DNA from: Epiperipatus broadwayi
Lineage: Eukaryota; Onychophora; Udeonychophora; Euonychophora; Peripatidae
Assembly (NCBI GenBank): GCA_028023455.1
Contig: JAQFVV010000014.1
Coordinates: 1,553,336 to 1,617,335 of the forward strand
Length of the DNA stretch: 64,000 nucleotides
Direction of reading: 5' to 3'
Below are positions 11,606 to 23,799 of the stretch, piece by piece (positions within the stretch are counted from its first letter, which is position 1; every line of letters begins with the position of its first letter). The position numbers and the translations under genes are program-made. The notes beneath the pieces were generated by a model, which ran no database searches, was not told the origin of the DNA, and saw nothing but the letters and a program-made list of their open reading frames with translations.

Positions 11606-11663
11606 GTATCATTCCATCATTTTTCTATACTAAGATCCATTCTTTCACTATTATTGTCTATAC

Positions 11664-14600
11664 TGTAGCAGTAAGAATTGTCCCTCCATGCAACAAAATC
11701 TAGAACATAGGCAAAATACACTAAAGCTGATCAAAGACGGATACTGGGATCAAGAATTTGACCAACATTCAATCCTTTCACCTCTGCTCAATGATCTATT
11801 ACCCTATGGATGACACTTCTCAACTTACACAGACATTCAATTTAACCTCGGTCCAGCAGTCACTCAGCGTAAAACAACACTCATGAATTAACTAATTTAA
11901 CTCATTTGGTCAGATATACACACATAAGACTAAGTGGGTAATTAAAATATCAATGATTGATTATGAAATTTAATAGAATAATCCATCTATAGATATAATG
12001 ATGTAGGTGCAATTAAATCTACAGCTGAATAAAATGAACTCACGGACAATAAAATTATGAAAACGAGTTATGATTTTAAATATTAATTTACTAAAACAAT
12101 AACAAATAATAAATCAAAATATACAAAATTATGTGCAGTGAATGTGAGATATTATACTCACCAGTGTTATATAACTAATGAGATTAATGTTATATATGTC
12201 ATTACAAGTGTTTAATAAGCTTAGTGCGGTATTGGAGTTTATGCCCATATTAATATGCCAAATTTCTAGCTCTCATATAGGCTGCTAGATCACATGGAAC
12301 TTAATAGCCAAAGTTATATAACTAACTTGATAGCGTTCCTGTGGCGTCTATCTATACAAAGTTAAGTCGAGCATATAATTAAGCTCAGAGATACGCAGGT
12401 TAGCATGATAACCTAGATTAGGATATACATTAATGCTTGATAAGCATTTAATAAAAAGGAGAGAAAACTGGTTTATAATAGGTTTACCTATATACTCTAT
12501 GGCGCATATTAAAATATTAGTTGAGCAAAAAGGTGCGAATGGGTCATTATTCACGGGCTTCAGCATCGAATGCTCAGTTTGCCCTAAAACTGCTCAACAT
12601 GCCATGAATAGGAACATTAGTAGTTTAGGGAGTCAGATAAGCATTATGAATAATCTACGTCCTTGTGCCCTAGTTCTAAAAGTGTGTGCTTAACCTGAAC
12701 TAAAGTGGATGAGAGTGACCTCCGCCATCAACTCATCAATAATCATGCAGCAAGCAGATAATTGTACATTGCGTACTTTGTAAGGACACATCCACAACTT
12801 TTACATATATAATGCAAATACGTGAAATTATATGCCTTAAAATTAGATAGCCTCTATTTGCATATCTATACAATCCAGTTCTCAAATTTAGTATTTCAAA
12901 TATACTATTTAAGGACTAAATTAATTAGTAACCTAGTTTAATATTATCACCTGCATCTCAACATATATAAATCTAAGGAGGACAAAGCATATTTGCAGGA
13001 TAATTACGAATAAAATATTAAAATATGCTTTGAGAATATCTCTGTGGCTAGTTCCTATGATGTACGAGTTACATAGGTAAATAGTTATACGTCATAACTA
13101 AAATTAAGCAAACTACAATTTTAGCTAGATACGACTCATTATTAATACCCAAAAATTAATCAGTAAAATAATGATATGATCTCGAAACAGCGAGTGGGAA
13201 AGAAAGTTAATAATTCAATGATTTAATATTTATTATATCGAAGATTTGAAATTATCTTCGCAGATAGATAAGCTAAAATTATATTTATAAATACTTGCGG
13301 TTTCAAGTCATTTGGTATATGAAATACATAAACTATTAAAATGATAAAATCATAGAATAAATTTAATAGATTATGAATAGGCATGAAAGACCGCAGGAAA
13401 TCATACATTTAATTTAAAATAGATTACTAGAGTTTTACATTTTAAAAGAGAATTCAAGTTTTACAATCGGAAAAGATTTAGCATTTAATAGTCTTCTTTG
13501 CAGGTTTTGATAAAGGTGTTTGGGAAAGGCAGATTTAATAAATAGCTAGTTTTTAAAAGAAAGAATTGAAAGTCACAGTTTATAAACAGAGCTCTAAGAG
13601 AAAATTTACTATTCAGTTGTTTTTTATTGCGGTTAATTCTAGAGCACTTGGGAGGATATTAAGTTGACACTTTTGATGATGTTTTAAATTTAATAGAGAC
13701 TTTTCCACGGGCAGCTTTGCTGGTATATGGCATTAGGTTTTATCTGACCAACGTTCTTATCCATCCCCGGTCAAGGAGAGGGGTGAGTTATCACTGTTCT
13801 ACTCAGCCATTTTGAAGATAAAATGGTCGTAGGTTCTGCTTACAAATCACTTATTATATATATTATCTATCCTTGGCAACAAAACTTTAAGTATTTATAC
13901 TTTTCAAACTCTGGACACCTGTTAATTTTTACGAGCTTGTATGTAGCTGAAAAGGCTTTATTTATTTTAGCAAAACATATTTTATAGCTACTACTAGTAG
14001 AAAAACCCATTTCTTTATTTCAGAAACACATTTTTAATTATGACAACTAATTGAAATTTTGGTTTTTCTGCATATTTTGTTCTTAACATTTTATATTTTC
14101 AAAATCATTTGGACACCTGTTAATTTTTACGAGCTTGTATGTAGCTGAAAAGGCTATTTATTTATTTTCGAAAAACATATTTTATAGCTACTACTAGTAG
14201 AAAAACCCATTTATTTATTTCAGAAACACATTTTTAATTATGACAACTAATTGAGATTTTGGTTTTTCTGCATATTTTGTTCTTAACATTTTATATTTTC
14301 AAAATCAAGTCCACGCTATTTAGGACCAATGCGTGATCTAGTTCGAAAATTGTTTACAAAAATCAAATAAAAGTTGTTTGATAATTAGTATAAACTAATT
14401 TTATAACTATACATGCAAAATAACAGGAAATATATGTATGCAATTTTAATAATACAACAATAAAATAGGCTAAATAATTTAACTAAAATATTACTTAAAC
14501 TAGAAATATTTATAAAATGAATTTTTTAAACTAGAAATATTTATAAATTGAATATATCTCTGTAATATATACCAATGACATAACAATAATTTAAACTAAA

Positions 14601-14825
14601 ATATTTCTTAAAGTAGAAATATTTATAAAATGGATGCCCTATCTGTAATCTATACCTATGCTATTAAATTACAGACATACTGCTCGCATATATATACATG
14701 ATTCTGCATATATAGTAATTTGACGTTGTTTAAATGGATACTCTGAGAGGGTTTAAACCTGGCATATGGATACATGTGTGGGTAAAATAAGTGAAATGGG
14801 CAGATGGATGAAACTGACCGTTTCA
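11664..14825 (-). repeat. LTR B, nested solo-LTR-like copy
   Basis: Third copy of the 3-kb LTR, starting TGTAGCAGTAAGAATTGTCC and ending CTGACCGTTTCA. It differs from A and C at many shared positions. ATAC also flanks it on both sides (11660-11663 and 14826-14829). This fits a solo LTR inserted in the interior of the A-C element with its own 4-bp duplication. A 198-bp internal tandem duplication (13913-14110, 14111-14307), absent from A and C, accounts for its extra length. Confidence 0.7.
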
Positions 14826-15900
14826 ATACTAACTTTTGTTATTATGATCGATTAAAAGTTTTAAGATATTCTACTAATATGGCTTCTCACTGCTCTACCT
14901 TTCTGGAAATGGCTTGTCCTATGGTCCCTTTCTCTACCATCCTCTGCCCACTCTAGCTTACTACTAACTTGCCCTATCTCCATAATGTGTAGCATCATAT
15001 TTAACTCTAAAAAAAAATTGGTCCAAAATGTTACATATATACGGTTATTAACTTATCCTGCCTAACATATATGTGGTTCATAAATTACAATACTATTAAT
15101 TTATAAATAAACTATAAAATTTACGAATTAAAATTTAATAACATAAAATTAATTCTTACCCCAAAGTGCCTGTTTCTTTTGTTAAATCAACTGCAATCAT
15201 TTCTACTAAAAGAGAAATTTATAAACATTTATTATTGTGTTTATTATTATTATTATTGCTATGCCAGTTTTAACTTTATTTGAGTACCCATACACTAATA
15301 TAGTTTATTGATTCTGTCCAGCTCATTTCCCTGTCCGTATCCAACTCTTTTAAACATCACAAAAAAAAAAAACATTAGATGTCCTTTATTATTATTATGC
15401 TTTTCTCACTCCTGATGACAGCATTTATTAGGAGAGACATATAGTCTTCTTGGGCGCCAGTCATCAGTGAGCAAGTAAAATTATGCGTATATACATCATA
15501 TATTTAAAAAAAAATTCTATTGTTTTTCAGACCGCACTAATAACAATGAAGTATTTCACTTCGATAGCTCTATGTGTATATATCACCTCTGTGCCAGCAA
15601 AAGAGAAAAATATCATTTGAAACTCCAGCATATGCCAACCAAAAAATATTTTATATATATAGTATGGGAGGAAAATATTTTATATCCCCATATTATTTTA
15701 TAATTTCAACCCATGACGAACGGGATTTATGATTTGACAAAGTTTGACAAGAGTGAAACCAAAAAAAAATGTTTTTTATTATTACATGATTTATCCCGTG
15801 TCAGTATATTATACATATAACAAAAGATGGCATACTTAAAAAAACTGTAAAAAATTTTATATATGTAGTTACTGACACAGAGTATGAAGAAATGAACCAA
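14826..15900 (-). other. interior of LTR element I, 5' side; no ORF recognised
   Basis: On the minus strand about 14870-14990 is less AT-rich and reads partly like coding sequence (GQVSSKLEWAEDGREKG) but is not open for long. The rest is AT-rich with simple runs (TTATTATTATTATTATTG near 15241). It continues the element's interior across nested LTR B. No RT or integrase motif is visible. Confidence 0.4.
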
Positions 15901-16916
15901 TTCAGTGTATAAAATAAATTGACATATTTCTCAATTGAGTATTCAAACCCGGACATAAAAATTCTACATGCATTATGGAATCAATCTATATAAATAGTTC
16001 TATACACACATACACGCATATTTGTGTGTGACATAAATTGATGGACCTCACACTTGGACATCCAGAATTTGGTTAAAAAAGTATACTACATATATAAAAA
16101 AAACTTTATATATCTTATATATATTAAAAAAAAAAAACTTTTCTTTTTTTCTCTTTTTTCTCAAACCGAAATTATCATTTCGGATATGTGGGTTTTTACA
16201 TTATCAAAAACCTACATTGTCATGTCAAAAACTCTGAGAAACGAAAATTATACTTATTTTTGGAAAAAAAAATAGCACACTTATATATTTATCCCCTTCG
16301 TCCCCTTCGTATCTTTTCTCTCTGCCCACATGCATTCAATTAGCGGTCTTGTAAAACAATTAACAAAATCTCGCATCTGGGCATCTATAATCCGAGAGAA
16401 AAAAATTGTACATATATATACTTCCCTCTTCCACCTATATTCGATTCAATGTCATGAAAATAATTAACGAACCCGGGGGAGGGGGAGACTAATATATATG
16501 TATATATTGAGGAAGAAAAAAATTTTTATTCTTCTTTAGAGCCGGAACTCAATAAAAAATTCTTTTACTCAGGATATATGAGTGATTATACTATTGAAAT
16601 TCTAGAACCCGGAGAGAAAAAAAATTATATATATATCAATCAGAAGGAGTGTGGGTATACTATCCGAAGTTCCTAAGTTACAGTGTCAGAACCTGGAAAA
16701 AAATCATACACACACCTCTCTCTCTTCTGTCCACATATATTCCGTTCAGGGTCATGGACAATAATTAATGAGGTCTCACGTATGGGAGTCCAGAACCCAG
16801 GAAAAAATATACACATATATAGGCACATCTCTCCACATATATTCGGTTCAGGACTGTGGGTAATAATCAGCGAGGCCCCATGTATGGGCGATCAGAACCC
16901 GGGACAAAATAACTTA
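15900..16916 (-). repeat. degenerate minisatellite leader next to the 5' LTR
   Basis: Loosely repeated units of about 110-160 bp share a block near CACATATATTCGGTTCAGG, then GG/CATGG.AATAATTAA.GAGG, then a block near CAGAACCCGGGAAAAAA. The clearest units are 16680-16800, 16800-16916 and 16310-16480. The array abuts LTR C, where the 5' untranslated leader of the element would lie. No convincing tRNA primer-binding site is visible at the LTR C boundary. The ORF at 16683-17066 is produced by the repeat and is not a gene. Confidence 0.55.
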
Positions 16917-19900
16917 TGTAACGGTAAGAATTTTCCCTCCATGCAACAAAATCTAGAACATAGGCAAAATAGACTAAAGCTGATCGAGTACGGATACTGG
17001 GATCCAGAATCCGATCAACATTCAATCCTTTCATCTCTGCTCAACGATCTTATACTTTATGGATGACACTTCTCAACTTACACAGACATTCAATTTAAGC
17101 TCGGTCCAGCAGTCACTCAGCATAAAATAAAAGACTTGTAAATTAACTAATTTAACACTGATTTGGTCAGATAGACACATATATGACTAAGTGATTAACT
17201 AATAGATCAATGATTGCTTATGAAACCTAATATAATGACCTACATATAGATATAATGATGTATGTGCAATTAAATCTAGAGTTGGATAAAATGAATTCAT
17301 GGACAATAAAAATATGAAAACGAGTTATAATTTTAAATATTATTAATTTAATAAAACAATAACAAACAGTATGGAGAGTTTTGCTCTGTTTATCAAACAG
17401 TAAATCATAATATACATAATTATGTGATGAGAACGTGAGATATTATGCTCGCAGGCGTTATATAACTAATGAGATTAATGTTACATATCTCATTATAAGT
17501 GTTTAATAAAGTATAGTGCGGTATGGGAGTTTATGCCTATATTAATATGCCAAATTTCTAGCTCTCAGTAGTCTGCTAGAACATATGGAACTTTATAGCC
17601 AGAGTTATATAACTAACTTAATAGCACTCTTATGGCATCTATCTATGACTAGTTAAGTCAAGTGTATAATGAAGCTCAGAGATATGCAAGTTAGTGCGTT
17701 AACCTAGATTAGGGTATACACTGATATTAGATAAGCATTTAATATAAAAGGAGAGAAAACTGTTTTATGATAGGCTTACCTATATACTCTATGGCACATA
17801 TCAAAGTATTAATAAAGCAAAAAGGTGCGAATGGGTTATTATTCATGGGCTTCAGCATCGAATGCTCGGTTGCCCTAAAACTGCTCAACTTGGTATCAAT
17901 AGGAACATTAGTAGTTCGGGGAGTTGGATAAGCATTAATTATGAATCATCTAGGTCCTTGTGCCCTAGTTCTAAAAGTGTGTGCTTTACCCAAACTAAAG
18001 TGGATAAGTGTGACCTCTGCCATTAACTCATCAATAATCATGCAGGAAGCAGATAATTGTACATTGCATACTTTATAAGTCTACATCCGCAACTTATACA
18101 TATATATATAATGCAAATACGTAAAATTATATTAGCATGCCTTAAAATTAGATAGCGTCTATTTGCATATCTATACAATCCAGTTCTCGAGTCTAGTATT
18201 TCCAATGTACTATTTAGGGACTAACTTAATTAATAACTTAGTTTAATATTATCACCTGCATCTCAACATATATAAATCTAAGGAGGACAAAACATATTTG
18301 CGGGATAATTATAAATAAAACATTAAAATATGCTTTGAGAATATCTCTGTGTCTAGTTCCTATGATGTATGTGTTACATATATAAATAGTTATAATTCCT
18401 AACTTGAATTAAGCAAACTACAACTTTAACTAGAGAACGACTGATTATTGTAATATTAATACCCAAAAATTAATCAGTAAAATAATAATGTGATCTCGAA
18501 ACAGCGAGTGATAAAGAAAAAGAATAATTCAATTATTCATTACATTTATTATAGCGAAGATTTGAAATTACCTTCGCAGATTGATAAGCTAAAATTATAC
18601 TTATAAACACTTGTGGTTTTGAGTCATTTGGCATATTAAATACATAGAATATTAAAATGATAAAATCATAGAATAAATTGAATAGATTAGGAATAGGCAT
18701 AAAAGACCACAGAAAATTATACATTTAATTTAAAATAGATTATTAGAGTTTTACATTTTAAAAGAGAATTTGAGTTTTACATTTAAAAAGGGAATTCAAG
18801 TTTTACAATCAGGCAAGATTTAGCATTTAACTATCTTTTTTGCAGATTTTAGTAAAGGTAAAGGCAGATTTAATAAATAGCTAGCTTTTAAAAGAAAGAA
18901 TCGAAAGTCACAGTTTATAAACAAAGCTCTGAGAGAAAATTTATCATTGAGTTGTTTTTATTGCAGTTAGTTCTGGAGCACTTGGGAGAATATTAAGTTG
19001 ACACTTTTGATGATGATTTAAAGTTAATGGAGACTTTTCCACGGGTGGTTGGTGTACGGCATTATATTTTATCGGACCAAAGTCTTTTCCATTCCCTGCT
19101 AAGGCCGAGAGGTGATGAGTTGCCTAACTTACCCCAACATTTTGAAGGTTAATGTGAAATGAATGTAGATTCTGGTAACACTTCACTTATTATATATATG
19201 ATCGGTCCTGGGAAACATAACTTTAAGTATTTATATTTTTCTAATTCTGGCCACCTGTTTATTTTTACGAGCCTGTCTGTAGCTGAAAAGTCCATTTATT
19301 TATTTTAGAAAAATATATTTAATAGTCACAATTAGTAGAAAAACCCATTTATTTATTTTAGAAACACATTTTTAATTATGACAACTAATTTAGATTTTGT
19401 TTTTCTGCGAATTTTGTTATTAACATTTTATATTTACAAAATCAAGTTCACGCTATTTTGGGACCATTGCATGACCTACTTTAAAATGTGTTTACCAGTA
19501 ACAACTAAATGTTGCTTGATAATTAGTAGAAAACTAATTTTATTACCATACATGTAAAATAACAACGGAAATGGCTTTTATGTATTATATATGCGATTTC
19601 AATAACATAATAAAATTGGCTAAATAATTTAAACTAAAACATTTCTTAAGCTAGAAATATTTTTGAAATGGATATATATCTGTAATATATACTAATAACA
19701 TAACAATAAAATTGGCTAAATAATTTAAAGTAAAATATTTCTTAAATTAGAAATACTTATAAAATGGATACATATCTGTAATATATACGTATACTATTAA
19801 ATTACAGACTTACCATTCACATATATATGTGTGATTCTGCATATATAGTAATTTAAGGTTGTTTAAATGAGTACTCTGAGAGGGTTTAAACCTGGTATAT

Positions 19901-19958
19901 AGATATATGTGGGGGTAAAATACCTGGAACTGGCGGATGGATAAATCTGACTGTTTCA
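16917..19958 (-). repeat. LTR C (5' LTR of the 13.5-kb element)
   Basis: About 3.04 kb, starting TGTAACGGTAAGAATTTTCC on the plus strand and ending ATCTGACTGTTTCA. By eye it is closer to LTR A than to LTR B in many blocks. A 35-bp insertion near 17366-17400, absent from A and B, partly duplicates adjoining sequence. ATAC and then the interrupted PLE follow directly. Confidence 0.8.
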
Positions 19959-21167
19959 ATACTTGTAAGGTTTAGTATGGAAAGTTTATTCAGAAATGTA
20001 TATTGTGAAGAAGCATTGTCTATTGTAAGAAAAAAATAATATTAATAGCTTACAAACCCTAATATGTCTTCCTATTGATAGTATAATGGAACTATTAATA
20101 TTATGCCTAACAACAACCTACTTTTAATATAACATAGAATTTACCCAACAAAATCAAGGAATTGCTATGGGTTCACCATTGTCACCCCTGATTAACAATA
20201 TTTACATGTATGAACTTGAAAGCACAGCTATAAAGACTACTCCATATCCATCTAAAGTTTGGCTTCACTATGTTGATACATTTGTTATATGGTTTTATGG
20301 TGGAGCACTACTGCAAACTTTCTGGAAACATATCACCTTCAATTAAAAATTACAATAGAATCAGAACAAAAACAAAAATTGAGATTCTTAGATGTTTTTG
20401 TAACAAGACTCACTCATGGCAAAATCAAAATTACAGTTTAAGAAAACTCACACATACAGGAAAATACTCAGCATATATGTCCAATCACACCAGAAGCACC
20501 AAACATGGAGTTACACTACCACTGTGGATCAGAGCAAAAGAAGTGTGTTCAGAAACTAGCAATTTGAAAAAAGAAAAGATCTATATAGAACAAATCTTAT
20601 GAAAAATTGTTATCCATTACCTGTTATTAATTAAATCTTAAATAGACAACAAAAAGATTCATCAAAAGAAAAAAAAAACAGTTATTGTTAAGGTAGTGTA
20701 TCCATACATGCCAAAAATAGCAGACAAATTAAGGAAAATATACAATCTGTGTAACACCTACAAAGCCTAAACTTGAAATTCTGAAAAGCAAAAACTTGTT
20801 TTATGAAATACTATGTAAATGTGGAAAAATATATATTGGTAGGCCAATTGACCTATTAAAATGTGGTTGCAAGAACACAAACTGGATTAGAAGGCAGAAA
20901 ACAGATGTGTTTATATAGTACAATGAACATAGGTTCAATTGGCAAAATACAAAAATATTGGATAGAGAAGAAAAGATACAAAGATTAAAATTTAAAGTAA
21001 GCTGCTCATATGACAATGGTGAACAATCCCCTAAATCAACTTAGTGTGACAATACATAATATATGAAAACCACTAATCAACTTTGCTCTTAGTAAAAAGT
21101 GGAGACATCAGGAGGAACCTCACAGATAAGTATATCAAATTGCTACTGATTGTTGCATTTTGGCAGG

Positions 21168-21245
21168 AAAGCTCAGTTGGTTAGAGTATTATCTTAAAAT
21201 TTAGTATTCAAGAATCTAAGAGTCAAGATTTAATTTTCATGTTAG
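21168..21245 (+). other. tRNA-like unit in PLE 3' module (copy 3)
   Basis: An A-box-like AGCTCAGTTGGTTAGAG (21170) is the best match of the three copies to a real tRNA A box. The B-box position (AAGATTTAATTTTC) is decayed. It lies between the GIY-YIG remnant and the hammerhead-like motif, the same order as on the minus strand near 2930-3115. Confidence 0.55.
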
Positions 21246-21263
21246 TACTGTCACTGGTCAGAT

Positions 21264-21327
21264 CCACAACACCCGGAGAAGAGGGGACAATAATTTCTTT
21301 CAAACATGCATATACTAACCTGTGAAC
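21264..21327 (+). ncRNA. hammerhead-like motif (copy 3, decayed)
   Basis: The segment reads CACCCGGAGAAGAGGGGACA, an AT loop, TTTCTTTCAAACATGCATAT. It aligns with the motifs of copies 1 and 2 but has lost parts of both conserved boxes, so it is useful only for comparison. Confidence 0.3.
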
Positions 21328-21439
21328 TATTATTAACAGTTGAATGTATTTGGAATATTTAAATTAAGTTCATTTTTTCTATAGATATTAATTAGTTATA
21401 TTAGATGATGAAAATAGTTCAATATATAAATACAATAAT

Positions 21440-22380
21440 CATAACTTTTAATATATAGGGTAGCCTGTATTTCAGTTACAACATAACTTTTGTAAATATT
21501 AATACCTGTAAAATGGCATCTATTGAAAATCTTATATAAAGGCAAAAGAAAATTGTAAATTTGTGCAACTCTAGATAAACCTAAAGCTTTGCCCATGGAT
21601 CTGACTATATTTGGAGATAGCAACAAATACTTGCTGTCACAATATTTATCATATGAATATTATTATTTTTACTATTGGTTCTAGATGTTTTAATATATAA
21701 TAATTTTTTTTTAATATTTAGTATACATTAATTCCAATGTAAGATGAAATGAAAAATGCACAATATTTCTTTTATTTTTACAATAATGCATTAATTTGTC
21801 TAGAGCTTCAAGATATTTTATAAATTATAAACATTTAAAAAGAAATTTTCCAAATATGTATCTACAGTGAATGATCTATAACTTTTTATAGCAAGTGCAT
21901 AGATAAACATTTTATTATGATCTAGTAATTTGACAAATGTTATTATGTTTCACATATTTTCATTTATTGACATTCTGCATTGTTATAATATCATTTGTTT
22001 TATAGTTTTTGGTGTTTTTGTTCAGTAGTGTGTACATTTTTAATTTATTTTATATGCATTTGTTTTTGTATTGTTGTTTTTTTCTCTTTTTACAGTCTTC
22101 AATTCTCATCATTTTATTTGTTATGACACATTTTATATTTTGTTTATAATTTTATAATTCGTTCCATTATCAAATTTGTAATACTCTTATTTAAAAAATA
22201 TCATTTAATCTGTGATTATTAGCATTGTTTAGACTTGTTAAAAATAATCATAGCAAGATTTTATACCACTTTATTTAATAATTATTTACTGGTGTAATTA
22301 CTTTTGGTTTATTGATCATTCTCATGATTTTAAATAATTATATGGGTTTATTTATGTTTATTGATTTTTTTTGTTTTTTA
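21440..22380. other. AT-rich spacer, nothing recognised
   Basis: Very AT-rich sequence with poly-T runs. The minus-strand ORF at 21626-21396 mostly overlaps PLE tail sequence and is not supported as a gene. Confidence 0.5.
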
Positions 22381-22383
22381 TAT

Positions 22384-23420
22384 TTTGAAAGATGTTTGTA
22401 TTGATGCCATCAAATCATCTCAAAATAAGGGTGTATATATCACTCTGTGTGAAGGTAGATTTGTTAAACATGTTTCTATTACCCAGGATAGCATATTTCA
22501 TGCCATTCATGAAGTTTACTCACAAATTTGTTCATGATATCAATTCTCTTTGCTCTCTGACTTTTATGGAAGGGCAAAACAGTTGCAATTAGCCTCAACA
22601 AAATTCAAAGATCATTCAAATTAAATGGGTTGGGGCTACATTCACTTCAAGTGTTTCGGCTTCAGTGCTCATATAATCTGTTGCACAAGTTGGATTTAAT
22701 TCTCCCACAATTCCTGCCACAATTTGTAATAAGTTCTACTGACACTTCTCTATGTTATCAAATCTCTTGGATTTCGAAATTAACAGAAATTTCAAAAGTT
22801 ATTGCTCTACCTGCTGGATCGAAACCAAAAATATGCTATTGGGATGCATATCATCTAATTTATGATCTTAATCCACTCAATAGGACAGTCTTCAACATTT
22901 CTAACTTTGGCCTTATTAAAAAATTTAAATGGTGGCAGCTTTTTCTGAAGTACTTTGATTTTCTTATCAATGTTAACCTTAATGCCCTTCCCATGGCTTA
23001 CTTTCTGGCGGTGAATAGGGGCTTTCATCTTTAGACCATATTTGTTCATTATGCCATCGGGGAGATGACACCATCAAACATATTTTCAATCAATGTACTG
23101 CATTACACCAATGTAGACACCTAATTTACTCTTTGTTCAGGGGGAAATGCCTGCTCATTATAACTTTAATGTATGCAATGAACGCAGGCATATTTGATGT
23201 AGTCAGGTGTGCTACCTTTTTAGCGTATTCAATGTGGCTTATGAGGCGCTCACTTCTTTTGATATCAATAGCACTGACCCTCAGCAAACTCTTATAAAAA
23301 AATTGATAACCATGAGGGACAAGGACATGAGGTTGGCAACTGAAATGACCTACAAGACGTGAGAATTAATAGACTTTGATAGATCTGATTTGTAAGAAAC
23401 TTTAACCTAGCTGAAAATTA
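22384..23420 (+). pseudogene. Tx1/L1-like LINE: end of pol with zinc-binding RT domain
   Basis: Several frames together read as the C-terminal part of a non-LTR pol. About 22430-22560: LLNMFLLPRIAYFMPFMKFT, the post-RT region of L1/Tx1-type elements (consensus ..LLPr..Y.....). About 22565-22700: LWKGKTVAISLNKIQRSF then KLNGLGLHSL, the W.gK...R....GGLGLP.L block. About 23035-23100: CSLCHRGDDTIKHIFNQC, fitting the zf-RVT pattern C-x2-C-x7-H-x4-C. Then MRDKDMRLATEMTYK (about 23312). At least two frameshifts and several stops. The endonuclease and RT core are missing, as expected for a 5'-truncated copy. Confidence 0.65.
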
Positions 23421-23739
23421 TCAAGTAGTATTGATATCTATAATTGTTTTTTTTTTTTACTTCAACATATTCCCTCATAAATTATACATTTCTTGATAAA
23501 ACCTTCTATAAATAAACTTTTTTTTAAAAAATCATCTCAAAATAAGTTACTTTAGCAATAAAGCAAGGTTTTCTCAGGTTTTTTTGTTCCTATTAGACAT
23601 AAATATTATTGCTGTTTGGCCTTATAGGACACTTTAATTATTTTATTCTTCAAAAATCAGAAATCTTCAAGACGCATTTACAGAGTGTACGATAAAAGAT
23701 CCTAAATGAACTGTCTTTAAATAAAATATACCAAAGATT

Positions 23740-23770
23740 CAATCTATCTATCTGTCTATCTATCTATCTA
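23740..23770. repeat. (TCTA)n microsatellite
   Basis: A run of TCTATCTATCTGTCTATCTA type with one variant unit, about 300 bp beyond the LINE relic. It could be that LINE's 3' tail, though this is unproven. Confidence 0.8.
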
Positions 23771-23799
23771 AATTGTTCATTTACATAATTTCATTTAAA

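Larger units (their letters stand above)
6416..19958 (-). mobile_element. 13.5-kb LTR retrotransposon inserted in a PLE (with a nested LTR)
   Basis: LTR A (6416-9414) and LTR C (16917-19958) bound the element, which reads on the minus strand (TGAAACAG...CGTTACA). ATAC occurs immediately outside both ends (6412-6415 and 19959-19962), and neither inner LTR boundary has it, so it is a 4-bp target duplication. Removing the element and one ATAC restores a continuous PLE. The interior holds a gag-like ORF with an RNase-H-like tail (10488-11605), a pentapeptide minisatellite (about 9880-10090), a leader minisatellite (about 15900-16916) and a third LTR (11664-14825). Protease, most of RT and integrase are not recognisable. 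Ty3/gypsy affinity is inferred from the RNase H tail and the 4-bp duplication. Confidence 0.75.
19959..21440 (+). pseudogene. PLE family 1, copy 2 continued: RT core, GIY-YIG, 3' module
   Basis: The sequence continues the PLE cut at 6415. The RT core reads QNQGIAMGSPLSPLINNIYM (about 20150-20210), then LHYVDTFVIW (about 20265), where the catalytic YVDD has become YVDT. FLDVFVTRLTHGKIKITVY follows at about 20385. A decayed GIY-YIG domain is visible at about 20795-20870 (FYEILCKCGKIYIGRPID). The 3' module then follows: tRNA-like unit (21168-21245), hammerhead-like motif (21264-21327) and an AT-rich tail to about 21440. The element encoded one RT-endonuclease polyprotein and is now inactive. The ORF at 20270-20602 covers only part of it in a mixed frame. 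Confidence 0.8.

Noticed and set aside
10828-11633. Plus-strand ORFs opposite the gag-like ORF
   Set aside because: They are antisense shadows of the minus-strand coding remnant, which has the recognisable motifs and coiled coil.
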